Origin: an uncultured Lutibacter sp.
GTDB taxonomy: Bacteria > Bacteroidota > Bacteroidia > Flavobacteriales > Flavobacteriaceae
Direction of reading: 5' to 3'
NCBI RefSeq assembly: GCF_947493565.1
Contig: NZ_CANLRG010000003.1
Span: 1 to 64,000 of the forward strand
DNA: 64,000 nt
Made by a program: the position numbers and the translations under genes. Under the pieces are notes generated by a model. It searched no databases and was not told where the DNA came from. It saw nothing but the letters and a program-made list of their open reading frames with translations. Below are positions 1-7,803 of the stretch, in pieces; positions within the stretch are counted from its first letter, which is position 1, and every line of letters begins with the position of its first letter.

Positions 1-186
1 AAACAACAAATAAAAAATACTAACTTAGCTAAAAAGATTGTAAAACGTGCTGTGAATATTTATAACAATCTTAGACCGCATTTAAGTTTAGATTTATTGA
101 CTCCAAATCAAGTGCATTTAAATCAAAATACAAACTATAAATGTTATCGAAGAAATAAACAAAATTTACAGTATCTGACTATTTAA
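1..186 (+). pseudogene. IS3-family transposase C-terminal end (cut by window edge)
   Basis: An open frame enters from the left edge and stops at 184-186. The visible 61 residues have the typical end of an IS3-family OrfB integrase core: a helix rich in Lys/Ala, then YNNLRPHLSLDLLTPNQVH. The stretch NxxRPHxSL..xTPxxVH is the family hallmark just after the last catalytic Glu. The rest of the gene lies outside the window, so it cannot be told whether the element is intact. Downstream, around 210-232, the sequence GGTCAACCTATATCAG looks like an IS3-type right terminal end. This fragment marks the left border of the GC-richer island. Confidence 0.8.
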
Positions 187-380
187 GAAAAAAATAATTA
201 ACAAAAAAATGGTCAACCTATATCAGTATAATACAAGCCCACCGCACAATTAAGCGAAGCGAATCACGAACACCTATATAAAAATGAATATGTGTGAGTA
301 AAAAACCAAAAGAGCTGTTTCTTGCCAACGCACGAAAGAGAATAATCACTTAAACAGAACAAAGATTTGTTTGAATTTCT
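187..380. other. Intergenic stretch after IS3 tail
   Basis: No gene is seen. The first 50 bases probably hold the right end of the IS3 element. The remainder, from about 240, already has the higher GC of the island that follows. No tRNA or clear hairpin was found. Confidence 0.4.
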
Positions 381-388
381 TAACTTTG
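381..388 (+). promoter_or_regulatory. Bacteroidota -7 box (TAACTTTG) for the AraC gene
   Basis: TAACTTTG fits the Bacteroidota consensus TAnnTTTG. It ends only 4 bases before the ATG at 393, so transcription would start at or within a few bases of the start codon. A good -33 TTTG at the usual 19-21 base spacing is not visible. The same string TTAACTTTGCAC recurs at 9574, before the DsbA gene. Confidence 0.5.
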
Positions 389-392
389 CACT

Positions 393-1259
393 ATGTCAAG
401 AATCTTATCAACATACAACAGCGAGTTAAAACTAAAAGGCTTCAATGTCTTTCAGATTGAGAAAGACGGCAATGCCACCAAAGCGTACAGCCGAAAGGAT
501 TTTTATAAAATCTGCCTGACCACGGGCAAAAGCCGTATCCATTATGCCGATAGGAGTTTTGATGCCGAAGGAACTATTTTGTTCTTCGGAAACCCAAACA
601 TTCCCTACTCTTGGGAAACACTTTCTACCCAGTATGTGGGCTACACCATTCTATTTTCGGAAGACTTTTACACTTCGGGAAAACATTCGGAAACCTTGCA
701 AAAATCGCCTTTGTTTAAAATGGGCGGCACACCGATTTTGGATATTTCGGAACATCAGAGACAGTTTTTAAACAGTATTTTCCAAAAAATGATTGAAGAA
801 CAACAATCTGACTATGAGCATAAAGATGACCTTATTCGCAATTATATTGACTTGATATTGCACGAATCCCTAAAATTAAAACCGTCTGAAAATTACAATC
901 AGGACAAAAACGGAGCAGAACGATTGACCAATGTTTTTATGGAGCTCTTGGAAAGGCAATTTCCCGTGGAAAGTCCCGACAGACCGCTTCTATTAAGAAC
1001 CGCTAAAGATTATGCAAAAGACCTTTCGGTACACGTTAATTACCTAAACCGTGCCGTAAAGGAAGTTACGGGAAAAACCACCACAACCCACATTTCGGAA
1101 CGTATTACAAATGAAGCTAAAGCCATTTTGCAACACACTAATTGGAATGTTTCGGAAATCGCATACGCTTTGGGATTTGAGTACCCAACTTACTTTAATA
1201 ATTTCTTTAAAAAACAAGCAGGAGTAAGTCCATCTTCCGTTCGGTTGGAAAAAGTTTGA
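393..1259 (+). CDS. AraC-family transcriptional regulator
   Basis: A 288-residue regulator with the usual AraC/XylS layout. The N-terminal part (about 1-190) is a sensory region without a recognised ligand motif. The C-terminal part (about 205-285) holds two helix-turn-helix units; the second reads NVSEIAYALGFEYPTYFNNF followed by FKKQAGVSPS, a clear family signature. It probably binds DNA near the acetyltransferase / cyclophilin / cupin / hydrolase run that starts 80 bases downstream on the same strand, and may control it; this is inferred from position. The inducer is unknown. GC and codon use are richer than in the core chromosome, as in the rest of the island. Confidence 0.9.
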   Translation: MSRILSTYNSELKLKGFNVFQIEKDGNATKAYSRKDFYKICLTTGKSRIHYADRSFDAEGTILFFGNPNIPYSWETLSTQYVGYTILFSEDFYTSGKHSETLQKSPLFKMGGTPILDISEHQRQFLNSIFQKMIEEQQSDYEHKDDLIRNYIDLILHESLKLKPSENYNQDKNGAERLTNVFMELLERQFPVESPDRPLLLRTAKDYAKDLSVHVNYLNRAVKEVTGKTTTTHISERITNEAKAILQHTNWNVSEIAYALGFEYPTYFNNFFKKQAGVSPSSVRLEKV

Positions 1260-1338
1260 ATTTCATAATCATTGATTTGAATATCTTTAACAGCACCTAT
1301 TAAAATCGCCCGACCTTCGTATTATAAAAAATACAAAG

Positions 1339-1908
1339 ATGGGAAAGTTAGATATTTTTGAGCGATTGAGAAACGGAGAAATTATTCCTTCCAGCGACAG
1401 CCAAAGAAAAGAATTAAGAAATGCTTCATACAACACGAAAAAACTGCTCGTGCAAATGAACAATTCAACTGACCCAAATGAAATCAGAAAATTGTTAAGC
1501 CAAATCACAGATTTGGAAATTGACAAAAGTACAGCCGTATTCACACCGCTTTACATCAATTACGGAAAGCATACCAAAATCGGCAAAAACGTATTCATCA
1601 ACTTTGATTGTGTGTTTTTGGATTTAGGTGGCATTACCATTGAAGATAATGTACTGATAGCACCAAAAGTCAGTTTGCTGTCCGAAGGACACCCCATTTC
1701 GCCCGAAGAAAGACATTCGCTTGTTCCAAAACCTATCCACATAAAAAAGAACGCTTGGATTGGTGCAAATGCCACGATTTTACAAGGTGTAACCATTGGC
1801 GAAAATGCTATTGTTGCTTCGGGTGCAGTCGTTTCAAAAAACGTTCCCGACAATACAATTGTAGGCGGTATCCCTGCGAAAATCATTAAAAACATTGAAC
1901 AAGTATGA
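1339..1908 (+). CDS. Sugar O-acetyltransferase, hexapeptide-repeat (LacA/Maa/NodL type)
   Basis: A 189-residue acyltransferase. After an N-terminal helical region (about 1-60, the maltose acetyltransferase-type cap) comes a left-handed beta helix built of hexapeptide repeats (about 70-185), for example IGKNVFI, IEDNVLIAPKV, IKKNAWIGANATIL and IGENAIVASGAVV. His118 in LLSEGHP matches the catalytic His of LacA/Maa enzymes, which move acetyl from acetyl-CoA to a sugar hydroxyl. Length agrees with the family (about 185-200). Its stop overlaps the next start (ATGA), so it is translationally coupled to the cyclophilin-like lipoprotein. The natural acceptor is unknown; cytoplasmic. Confidence 0.9.
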   Translation: MGKLDIFERLRNGEIIPSSDSQRKELRNASYNTKKLLVQMNNSTDPNEIRKLLSQITDLEIDKSTAVFTPLYINYGKHTKIGKNVFINFDCVFLDLGGITIEDNVLIAPKVSLLSEGHPISPEERHSLVPKPIHIKKNAWIGANATILQGVTIGENAIVASGAVVSKNVPDNTIVGGIPAKIIKNIEQV

Positions 1909-2354
1909 AAAAGCTGTTTTATACAATTATTCTTTTATTGGGCTGTACGCAACTGCACGCTTGTAATAAAGACAAGGAATTGAACACAACAAATCAGGAA
2001 ACTATGAAACTAAAAATAACCATAGGAGAAAATACGGCTACGGCTATTTTGTACGACAATCCCACAAGCAGGGATTTTGTTACAATGCTTCCGCTTACCG
2101 TAGCAATGGACGATTATGCCAATACGGAAAAGATATTTTATCCGTCCCGAAAACTTTCTACCAAAGACGCCCTCAAAGACTTTAAACCGTCCGAAGGCGA
2201 TATTACGCTGTATGCCCCTTGGGGAAATATCGCTCTGTTTTATAAGGATTTCAGTTATTCCAACAGCTTGATTCCCTTGGGGAAAATCACAAACGGAATA
2301 GAATATTTCAAAGCGAAAGGAAAAATTACCGTAACGATTGAATTGGAACAATAA
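1905..2354 (+). CDS. Cyclophilin-like fold lipoprotein
   Basis: A 149-residue protein with an SpII signal peptide; the lipobox Cys is Cys20 (LHAC). The mature part (about 35-147) matches the small bacterial cyclophilin-like family: MKLKITIGENTATAILYDN at the start, then FVTMLPLTVAMDDYANTEKI, then APWGNIALFYKDFSYS and a final hydrophobic strand. Members of this family have the cyclophilin barrel but generally lack the prolyl-isomerase active site, so no enzyme activity is claimed. The ATG overlaps the stop of the acetyltransferase gene, so the genes form an operon. The few charges after the Cys (NKDKE) do not strongly suggest surface export. Confidence 0.8.
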   Translation: MKKLFYTIILLLGCTQLHACNKDKELNTTNQETMKLKITIGENTATAILYDNPTSRDFVTMLPLTVAMDDYANTEKIFYPSRKLSTKDALKDFKPSEGDITLYAPWGNIALFYKDFSYSNSLIPLGKITNGIEYFKAKGKITVTIELEQ

Positions 2355-2371
2355 CACAAAAATTAAAAGAT

Positions 2372-2875
2372 ATGAACAAGTACATCAAAACGATTGCAAT
2401 ACTCACAGGAAGTTTGTTTCTGATAACCGCTTGTAATTCAAATACCGAAAAAAATCAAGAAAATATGAAAACAGACAAAAATAAGTTGGACGCTATTTTC
2501 CCAAAAGGCGAAAAAGGTTCAGCAGATCTTTTTACCGGAAACGCTTACAATATTGGATTAGTAGCACCAGATTCTACATTTACTACGGCAGTAGGGAACG
2601 TGTATTTTGAACCCAGAGCAAGAAGCAATTGGCATACGCATCCAGCGGGTCAAATTCTGATTATTACAGATGGTGTTGGCTACCACCAAATTGAAGGACA
2701 GCCCATTGAAGTTATCAAAAAGGGAGATGTGGTAAAATGTCCGCCAAATGTAAGACATTGGCACGGAGCAAGTCCTGATGTGGGTTTACAACAGCTGTAT
2801 ATCGTACCCAACACCGAAAAAGGCATCGTAGATTGGCAAGAAGCCGTAACGAATGAACAGTATAAAAAAGAATAA
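2372..2875 (+). CDS. Cupin-domain lipoprotein
   Basis: A 167-residue protein with SpII signal (Cys21 in LITAC). A single cupin barrel follows. Motif 1 is NWHTHPAGQILIITDG, giving His-x-His with Gln at the usual Glu position; motif 2 is KGDVVKCPPNVRHWHGA. These supply the His ligands for a metal. Such small cupins often sit with carboxymuconolactone-decarboxylase or hydrolase genes and may be dioxygenases or isomerases; the substrate is unknown. It lies 17 bases after the cyclophilin-like gene and directly before the alpha/beta hydrolase, in the same operon. Acts in the cell envelope. Confidence 0.85.
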   Translation: MNKYIKTIAILTGSLFLITACNSNTEKNQENMKTDKNKLDAIFPKGEKGSADLFTGNAYNIGLVAPDSTFTTAVGNVYFEPRARSNWHTHPAGQILIITDGVGYHQIEGQPIEVIKKGDVVKCPPNVRHWHGASPDVGLQQLYIVPNTEKGIVDWQEAVTNEQYKKE

Positions 2876-2876
2876 A

Positions 2877-3959
2877 ATGAAAAAGAGAAAAATGAAAACG
2901 AGATTAATAGCAACAATGACTTTTTCCCTGTTACTATTGGGAGCTTGTCAACAAAAATCAGAAGTTAAACAAGAAGAACAAACACAAAAAACAGAAACCA
3001 TGAGCAATACAGTAGAACATTATACTTTTGAATTAAGCAATAAAGTAACACGCCAGAAAGTAACGTTTAAAAATCGCTACGGTATTGAACTTACGGGCGA
3101 TTTGTATATTCCGAATAATGGCGGAAACAATTTGCCTGCATTGGCAATCAGCGGACCTTTCGGAGCAGTAAAAGAGCAATCTTCCGGGCTTTATGCCAAC
3201 CAAATGGCAGAACGCGGATTTGTAACGTTGGCATTCGACCCGTCCTACACAGGCGAAAGCAGTGGCGAACCCCGCAACGTGGCTTCGCCAGACATCAACA
3301 CCGAAGATTTTAGTGCAGCTATTGACTTTCTTGGTTTGCAGGATAATATCGACAGAAACAAATTAGGTATTATCGGAATATGCGGTTTTGGCGGTTTTGC
3401 CTTGAATGCCACAGCCGTTGATAAACGCGTAAAAGCCGTTGCCACAACCAGTATGTACGATATGTCCAGAGTAAATGCAGAAGGCTATTTTGGTTCTACC
3501 ACACCAGAACAACGTACCCAAATGTTAGAACAAATGAGTTTGCAACGTTGGGAAGATGCCAAAAACGGAACTCCTGCTTACCCTACAGAACACCTTCCTG
3601 AAAAACTAACAGGAGATGAACCTCAATTTGTACAAGAGTATTATGATTATTACAAAACCGAACGAGGGTATCACGAACGCTCTTTAAACTCAAACAACGG
3701 TTGGACAACCACGAATTCCATTTCGTTTATGAATATGCTGATTTTGACCTACATTAAAGAAATTTCACCAAGACCAATGTTAATAATCGTAGGTGAGAAT
3801 GCCCACTCTAAATATTTCAGTGAAGATGCCTATAAAAATGCTTCCGAACCCAAGGAATTGATGATTATTCCAAATGGTGTACACACAGATTTGTACGATA
3901 AAATAGATATAATTCCATTTGACAAATTAGAAAAATATTTTAAGGAAAACTTGAAATAA
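2877..3959 (+). CDS. Alpha/beta hydrolase lipoprotein with Cys nucleophile (dienelactone-hydrolase-like)
   Basis: I take the ATG at 2877, one base after the cupin stop codon; an upstream in-frame ATG at 2853 lies inside the cupin gene and another at 2892 is possible. The 360 residues start with an SpII signal (LLLLGAC). The alpha/beta hydrolase core spans about 60-355. The nucleophile elbow is GIIGICGFGGFAL, with Cys (about residue 169) where most hydrolases have Ser, as in dienelactone hydrolase. The acid region follows IIVGENAHS and the catalytic His is in PNGVHTDLYD. A decayed relative of the C-terminal part is present at 7804-8000. It probably works with the cupin on an aromatic or lactone compound in the envelope (inference). 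Confidence 0.85.
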   Translation: MKKRKMKTRLIATMTFSLLLLGACQQKSEVKQEEQTQKTETMSNTVEHYTFELSNKVTRQKVTFKNRYGIELTGDLYIPNNGGNNLPALAISGPFGAVKEQSSGLYANQMAERGFVTLAFDPSYTGESSGEPRNVASPDINTEDFSAAIDFLGLQDNIDRNKLGIIGICGFGGFALNATAVDKRVKAVATTSMYDMSRVNAEGYFGSTTPEQRTQMLEQMSLQRWEDAKNGTPAYPTEHLPEKLTGDEPQFVQEYYDYYKTERGYHERSLNSNNGWTTTNSISFMNMLILTYIKEISPRPMLIIVGENAHSKYFSEDAYKNASEPKELMIIPNGVHTDLYDKIDIIPFDKLEKYFKENLK

Positions 3960-4042
3960 GAAAAAGGATATAGCTTACGCTAACCCAAACGCTGACGGAC
4001 TATCGAAAAAAAAAGACAGCGTGTACCTTATTTTTATGTTCA

Positions 4043-4076
4043 TTGTAAGGAATTTTCTGCAGAGAATTCCTTACAA
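4043..4076. terminator. Hairpin after the hydrolase operon
   Basis: A perfect inverted repeat: TTGTAAGGAATT, 10-base loop, AATTCCTTACAA. It lies 83 bases after the hydrolase stop. There is only a short T-rich tail, so it may be a weak terminator, an mRNA-end hairpin or an end remnant of a mobile element. Confidence 0.4.
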
Positions 4077-4173
4077 TTTGCTATTTTATCCTTATTTTGG
4101 AAATCCTGAAACTTCGGGGTGAGCAAATTTTAACGTAATCGGGACCATAGCCAACTCTCTAGTGAGAACCTTA

Positions 4174-4187
4174 AAAACAACGTATAG
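4174..4187 (+). repeat. AAAACAACGTATAG repeat, copy 1
   Basis: A 14-base string identical to 8188-8201. Here it sits just upstream of the second AraC gene; the other copy lies where the IS3 tail loses its normal ending. See the finding on junction repeats. Confidence 0.4.
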
Positions 4188-4195
4188 CATACCAA

Positions 4196-5029
4196 ATGAA
4201 CAAACTCTTCCATATATTCAAAGTTGACGAAGAAGAAGCCAAAAAAATTTCTTCCCAACCTGACGAACCCCACAACCACGAGTTTGAAGAGTTATTAATT
4301 GGCATTGAAGGTGAATTGGAGCATTTCATTGATTTTAACACTACCAAAATCCAATCTCCTTTTGTGAGTTTCGTAACCAAAGGAAAATTACACAGAGTAG
4401 TTCCGAAGCTACATAATGGCAAATGTGATATTTGGGCAATTCGTTTTAAAAGCGAATTTATTCCAGAAACAACATTTCAACTCTATTCGTTTTATCATAC
4501 TCAAGCAAATTTAGAACTTGAAAAAGGACATTGTTTTCAGAGACTGGTTACCCTTTGTGAAATGATGTATGCCGAAACACAACAAGATACAACAGACCTT
4601 TCCATAATAAGGCAACTATTGGGTGTCCTGTTCACGATGATAGAAGCCGAACGAAAAAAGTTAGAACCACAAGACGAGCCTATTCAAAAAACGCAACATA
4701 TATCCTTCGGAAACTTCCTGACGATTCTTGAAGAAAATTACCGAAGACCACTTGGCGTGGAATTCTATGCAGAAAAACTTTTTATGTCGTCAAGGAATTT
4801 GAACATCATCTGCCAAAATATTTTAGCACAGAGTGTTTCAGAAATAATCGAAACCCGAAAATTAATTGAAGCTAAAAACCTATTAATCTCTACAGAAAAA
4901 ACCATATCTGAAATAGCTTATGAACTGGGCTACAATGAGAATTCTTATTTTTCTAACGTCTTTAAAAAAAAGGCAGGGCAATCGCCAGGTAAGTTCCGTG
5001 AAGAGATGAAAAATAGGTTGATTTCCTAA
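4196..5029 (+). CDS. AraC-family transcriptional regulator with cupin sensor
   Basis: A 277-residue regulator. The N-terminal domain begins with a cupin-like motif (PHNHEFEELLIGIEGELEHF, about 25-45), typical of AraC proteins of Bacteroidota. The C-terminal HTH pair (about 178-275) includes the strong signature KTISEIAYELGYNENSYFSN followed by FKKKAGQSPGKFR. It precedes the two YceI genes and DoxX by about 100 bases on the same strand, so these are likely targets (inference). The ligand is unknown. GC is intermediate between the first island genes and the core chromosome. Confidence 0.9.
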   Translation: MNKLFHIFKVDEEEAKKISSQPDEPHNHEFEELLIGIEGELEHFIDFNTTKIQSPFVSFVTKGKLHRVVPKLHNGKCDIWAIRFKSEFIPETTFQLYSFYHTQANLELEKGHCFQRLVTLCEMMYAETQQDTTDLSIIRQLLGVLFTMIEAERKKLEPQDEPIQKTQHISFGNFLTILEENYRRPLGVEFYAEKLFMSSRNLNIICQNILAQSVSEIIETRKLIEAKNLLISTEKTISEIAYELGYNENSYFSNVFKKKAGQSPGKFREEMKNRLIS

Positions 5030-5080
5030 ATCTACACTCCTCTTACCGAAAAGTGTAATTCGCTTCATCGTAAATGCTAC

Positions 5081-5088
5081 TATCTTTG
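5081..5088 (+). promoter_or_regulatory. -7 box TATCTTTG before YceI gene
   Basis: TATCTTTG matches TAnnTTTG, 38 bases upstream of the first YceI start. No clean TTTG is seen at -33, so this may be an activator-dependent promoter, perhaps driven by the AraC protein encoded just upstream. Confidence 0.4.
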
Positions 5089-5125
5089 TAATCAAATATT
5101 ATTAACAATTAAATTTTATATGATT

Positions 5126-5695
5126 ATGAAAAAAGTACTGATTTTATTAGCAATTACATTTTTGAATGTAAACGTATTCGCGCAAGCAAACTGGAAGGTA
5201 GACCCTTACCATTCGTCCTTAAATTTCAATATTTCACATTCCGGAATTAGTATCGTGAATGGGAAATTTATGGAATATACCGGAAACCTTACTACAAATG
5301 GGGAAGCTTTGGAAGAGGCAAATGTTGATTTTACTGTTAAAGTAACAAGTATCAATACAAATGTAGAAAACAGGGACAACCACTTGAGAAGTGCTGATTT
5401 TTTTGAAGTTGAAAAATATCCGGAAATGACTTTTAAAAGCACGAAAATCTTAGCTACTGGAAAACCTGAGCAATATCTATTATATGGCGACCTAACCATA
5501 AAAGATGTAACCAAACCCGTAATTTTTGATGTGTACTATGGCGGAACTGCCAAAAGTGACCAGGGCGAAAAATTGGGATTGAAAGCCAAAACCACCATTA
5601 ACAGATTTGACTACAATATTAATTACGATCCTACCGCAGCAGGTATTGGCAAAGATGTAAACATAGTAGTGCACTTACAGTTTGCCAAGCAGTAA
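5126..5695 (+). CDS. YceI-family periplasmic protein
   Basis: I use the ATG at 5126, which gives a clean Sec signal peptide (MKKVLILLAITFLNVNVFAQ, cleaved after FAQ); an ATG two codons earlier (5120) is also possible. The mature protein begins ANWKVDPYHSSLNFNISH, the standard opening of the YceI lipocalin-like barrel (W.vDp.HS.v.F.v.H). Later blocks are ENRDNHLRSADFFEVEKYPEMTFKS and the final GKDVNIVVHLQFAK. YceI barrels bind isoprenoid or quinone-type lipids; the precise ligand here is not known. It is followed within 45 bases by a second, unexported YceI protein, suggesting two paralogues working on either side of the inner membrane. Confidence 0.92.
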   Translation: MKKVLILLAITFLNVNVFAQANWKVDPYHSSLNFNISHSGISIVNGKFMEYTGNLTTNGEALEEANVDFTVKVTSINTNVENRDNHLRSADFFEVEKYPEMTFKSTKILATGKPEQYLLYGDLTIKDVTKPVIFDVYYGGTAKSDQGEKLGLKAKTTINRFDYNINYDPTAAGIGKDVNIVVHLQFAKQ

Positions 5696-5738
5696 TACGT
5701 TTAAAAATTATCCAATAACGTTAAAAAAATATAAGAAA

Positions 5739-6263
5739 ATGAAAACAACAAAATGGGCAATAGACCCAACACACAGCGAAATTACATTTAAAGTAAAACA
5801 CCTGATGATTTCTAATGTAAAAGGAGAATTTAAAACCTTTGAAGGAACCATAGATGGCGAAGATTTTACAAAATCAAAAATATCGGCAAGCATAGATGCA
5901 AGCTCTATATCAACGAATAATGATGATCGAGACACACACCTAAAAAGCGCTGACTTCTTTGAAATAGAAAGTTATCCGGAAATTACATTTGTGAGCAAAT
6001 CCATTAAAAAAGTAGATGATGATGAATTCAAATTAGTAGGCGACCTTACAATTAAAGGGACTACAAAAGAAATCACATTAGATACCGAGTTTGGAGGTTA
6101 TATGAAAGACCCTTACGGAAACGAGAAAGCAGGTTTTTCCATAAATGGTAAACTGAACCGAAAAGACTATGGACTCAATTGGAATGCCGCCTTGGAAGCA
6201 GGTGGAGTAATGGTCGGAAATGAAATAAAAATTAATGCAGAAGTTCAATTTGTAAAACAATAA
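5739..6263 (+). CDS. YceI-family protein (cytoplasmic paralogue)
   Basis: The frame opens earlier, at 5682, but that part overlaps the preceding gene. The ATG at 5739 starts MKTTKWAIDPTHSEITFKVKH, the exact family opening, so I choose it; 174 residues. Conserved blocks are NDDRDTHLKSADFFEIESYPEITF and LNWNAALEAGG, the latter giving the usual end of the barrel. There is no signal peptide, unlike the upstream paralogue. The family binds long-chain lipids such as polyprenols. It is 4 bases before DoxX, so YceI-YceI-DoxX form an operon, an arrangement common in Bacteroidota and often linked with redox or organic-hydroperoxide stress (context, not shown here). Confidence 0.92.
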   Translation: MKTTKWAIDPTHSEITFKVKHLMISNVKGEFKTFEGTIDGEDFTKSKISASIDASSISTNNDDRDTHLKSADFFEIESYPEITFVSKSIKKVDDDEFKLVGDLTIKGTTKEITLDTEFGGYMKDPYGNEKAGFSINGKLNRKDYGLNWNAALEAGGVMVGNEIKINAEVQFVKQ

Positions 6264-6267
6264 AAAA

Positions 6268-6699
6268 ATGAAACAGTTAATTAAAAAAAGTTTTAGTTCT
6301 AATACAACACAGAATAACATATCCATTGCATTATTGATACTACGAGTTGTAATTGGAGGAATGATGTTGACTCACGGATTAGGTAAACTAACAATGCTTT
6401 TTGGCAATGACCCAATTCAATTTTTAGACCCTTTAGGAATTGGATTAACTGCATCTTTGGCTCTTGCAGTTTTTGCCGAAGTAATCTGTTCAATCTTTTT
6501 GATTTTTGGAGTAGCAACACGGTTTTCAGCCATATCTTTAAGTATAACAATGTTTATTGCTGCATTTATTGTTCACTCAAATGATGATTTTGCAGCTAAA
6601 GAAATGGCATTACTTTATCTTTTAATTTATGTAGTGCTTACAATTGTTGGAGCAGGAAAATACTCAATTGATAATTGGTTGAGTAAAAAGATAGCTTAA
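6268..6699 (+). CDS. DoxX-family membrane protein
   Basis: A 143-residue protein with four hydrophobic helices. The opening LLILRVVIGGMMLTHGLGKL is the DoxX signature (R at the end of helix 1 and a H-G-x-x-K motif), followed by FAEVICSIFLIFGVATRFSA and a closing YSIDNWL. DoxX proteins are inner-membrane proteins tied to quinone or thiol redox chemistry, but no single reaction is proven for this subgroup. It directly follows the second YceI gene. Confidence 0.9.
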   Translation: MKQLIKKSFSSNTTQNNISIALLILRVVIGGMMLTHGLGKLTMLFGNDPIQFLDPLGIGLTASLALAVFAEVICSIFLIFGVATRFSAISLSITMFIAAFIVHSNDDFAAKEMALLYLLIYVVLTIVGAGKYSIDNWLSKKIA

Positions 6700-6729
6700 A
6701 CAACTTTGTGTTATATAATGTTACATAAA

Positions 6730-7617
6730 ATGAATAGAAAACAATTTTTAAAATCAATGGCTTTATTGCCTTTAATACCTTACAGTATGACTTTAAAAGA
6801 TTTAAACAAAATGACTTCAACAATGAGTAACACAGGCAAAATGCCTGTGCTATTCTTAGGTCACGGCAGCCCTATGAATGCCATTGAAGAAAACGAATTT
6901 GTTTCGGCATTCAGAAAATTAGGTCAAGAAATTATAAGACCAAATGTGATTCTTTGTATTTCGGCACATTGGGAAACTAAAGGTACCTTTGTTACAGCAA
7001 TGCAAAATCCACCAACAATTCACGATTTTGGGGGCTTTCCGCAAGCCTTATTCGATGTTCAGTACCCTGCACCGGGAAGCCCAGAATTGGCGGAAGAAAC
7101 CAAAAGTATTATTACCAAGACAGAGGTAGGATTGGACGATAAGTGGGGATTTGACCACGGAGCTTGGAGCGTAATCAAACATTTATATCCAAATGCCGAT
7201 ATTCCGGTCATACAAATGAGCATTGATTATTCAAAACCGGCAAGGTATCATTACGAATTGGCTCAAGAGCTAAACAGCCTTCGCCATAAAGGTGTTTTAA
7301 TTATTGGAAGTGGTAATATGGTACATAACCTTCGTAGGGTTGCCTGGAACAAGCTAAACGAAGAATTTGCTTTCGATTGGGCTACAGAAGCAAACGAAAA
7401 AATGAAAAACTATATCTTAAGTGGGGATTTTCAACCTTTAATCGACTTTAAATCACAAGGAAAAGCCTTTGATTTGGCCATTCCGACTCCTGAACATTAT
7501 TTGCCTTTACTTTATACCTTGGCATTGAAAGAAGAAAATGAGAAAATAACACTATTCAACGACAAAGCAGTCGGAGGCTCGCTAACAATGACTTCTGTAA
7601 AAATCGAATCTGTATAA
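6730..7617 (+). CDS. 4,5-DOPA-dioxygenase-type extradiol dioxygenase (LigB family)
   Basis: Start chosen at 6730 (MNRKQFLKSMALLPL), which gives a short hydrophobic leader usual for the Bacteroidota members; the frame also has ATGs at 6706 and 6718. The 295 residues carry the family blocks: PVLFLGHGSPMNAIEEN (metal His), SAHWETKGTFVT (metal His), HDFGGFPQALFDVQYPAPG, GFDHGAWSVIKHLYP and GSGNMVHNLR. These resemble E. coli YgiD, a zinc/iron ring-opening enzyme for catechols such as DOPA. It is the last gene of the YceI-DoxX group and fits a role in handling catechol or quinone compounds. The leader may be a signal or anchor. Confidence 0.88.
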   Translation: MNRKQFLKSMALLPLIPYSMTLKDLNKMTSTMSNTGKMPVLFLGHGSPMNAIEENEFVSAFRKLGQEIIRPNVILCISAHWETKGTFVTAMQNPPTIHDFGGFPQALFDVQYPAPGSPELAEETKSIITKTEVGLDDKWGFDHGAWSVIKHLYPNADIPVIQMSIDYSKPARYHYELAQELNSLRHKGVLIIGSGNMVHNLRRVAWNKLNEEFAFDWATEANEKMKNYILSGDFQPLIDFKSQGKAFDLAIPTPEHYLPLLYTLALKEENEKITLFNDKAVGGSLTMTSVKIESV

Positions 7618-7630
7618 AAAACAGAAAAAT

Positions 7631-7799
7631 GTCAAGTAGGTAAAGGGGGAGTTTCCCCCTAACCTATTCAATTAACCGTGCTTGATGCTCTCACATCATA
7701 CAGCTCACCTTGACAAGTCTAAGATTTAAATTCATCTTGCCAATGCACAATCAGATTGGGATAGTGCCTAACAGTTTCTCGTAACAATTTATATGCAAA
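7631..7799 (-). mobile_element. Group II intron remnant: ORF tail plus RNA domains V and VI
   Basis: On the minus strand 7706-7674 folds as a textbook group II domain V: GAGC with catalytic triad AGC, lower stem AGCTGT/ACGGTT, upper stem TGATGT/GCATCA closed by a GAGA tetraloop, and a small bulge on the 3' side. Domain VI follows (about 7667-7636), a TAGGT...ACCTA stem with an inner AGGGGG/CCCCCT stem and an A that could be the branch point; the intron would end at CTTGAC near 7631. Twelve bases before domain V a reading frame ends at 7721-7719 with residues RETVRHYPNLIVHWQDEFKS, perhaps the intron protein's end. Everything upstream is missing, so the element is dead. Confidence 0.75.
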
Positions 7800-7803
7800 G
7801 AAC

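Noticed and set aside
1560-1895. A 111-codon minus-strand frame
   Set aside because: Antisense to the hexapeptide acetyltransferase, whose repeats create a long open complement.
4043-4076. Terminal inverted repeats of an intact insertion sequence
   Set aside because: The two arms are only 10 bases apart, so no transposase could lie between them; a hairpin is the simpler reading.
7631-7670. The GC-rich GGGGGAGTTTCCCCC hairpin as an ordinary terminator of the dioxygenase gene
   Set aside because: There is no T tract after it on the plus strand, and it forms domain VI next to a proper group II domain V on the minus strand.
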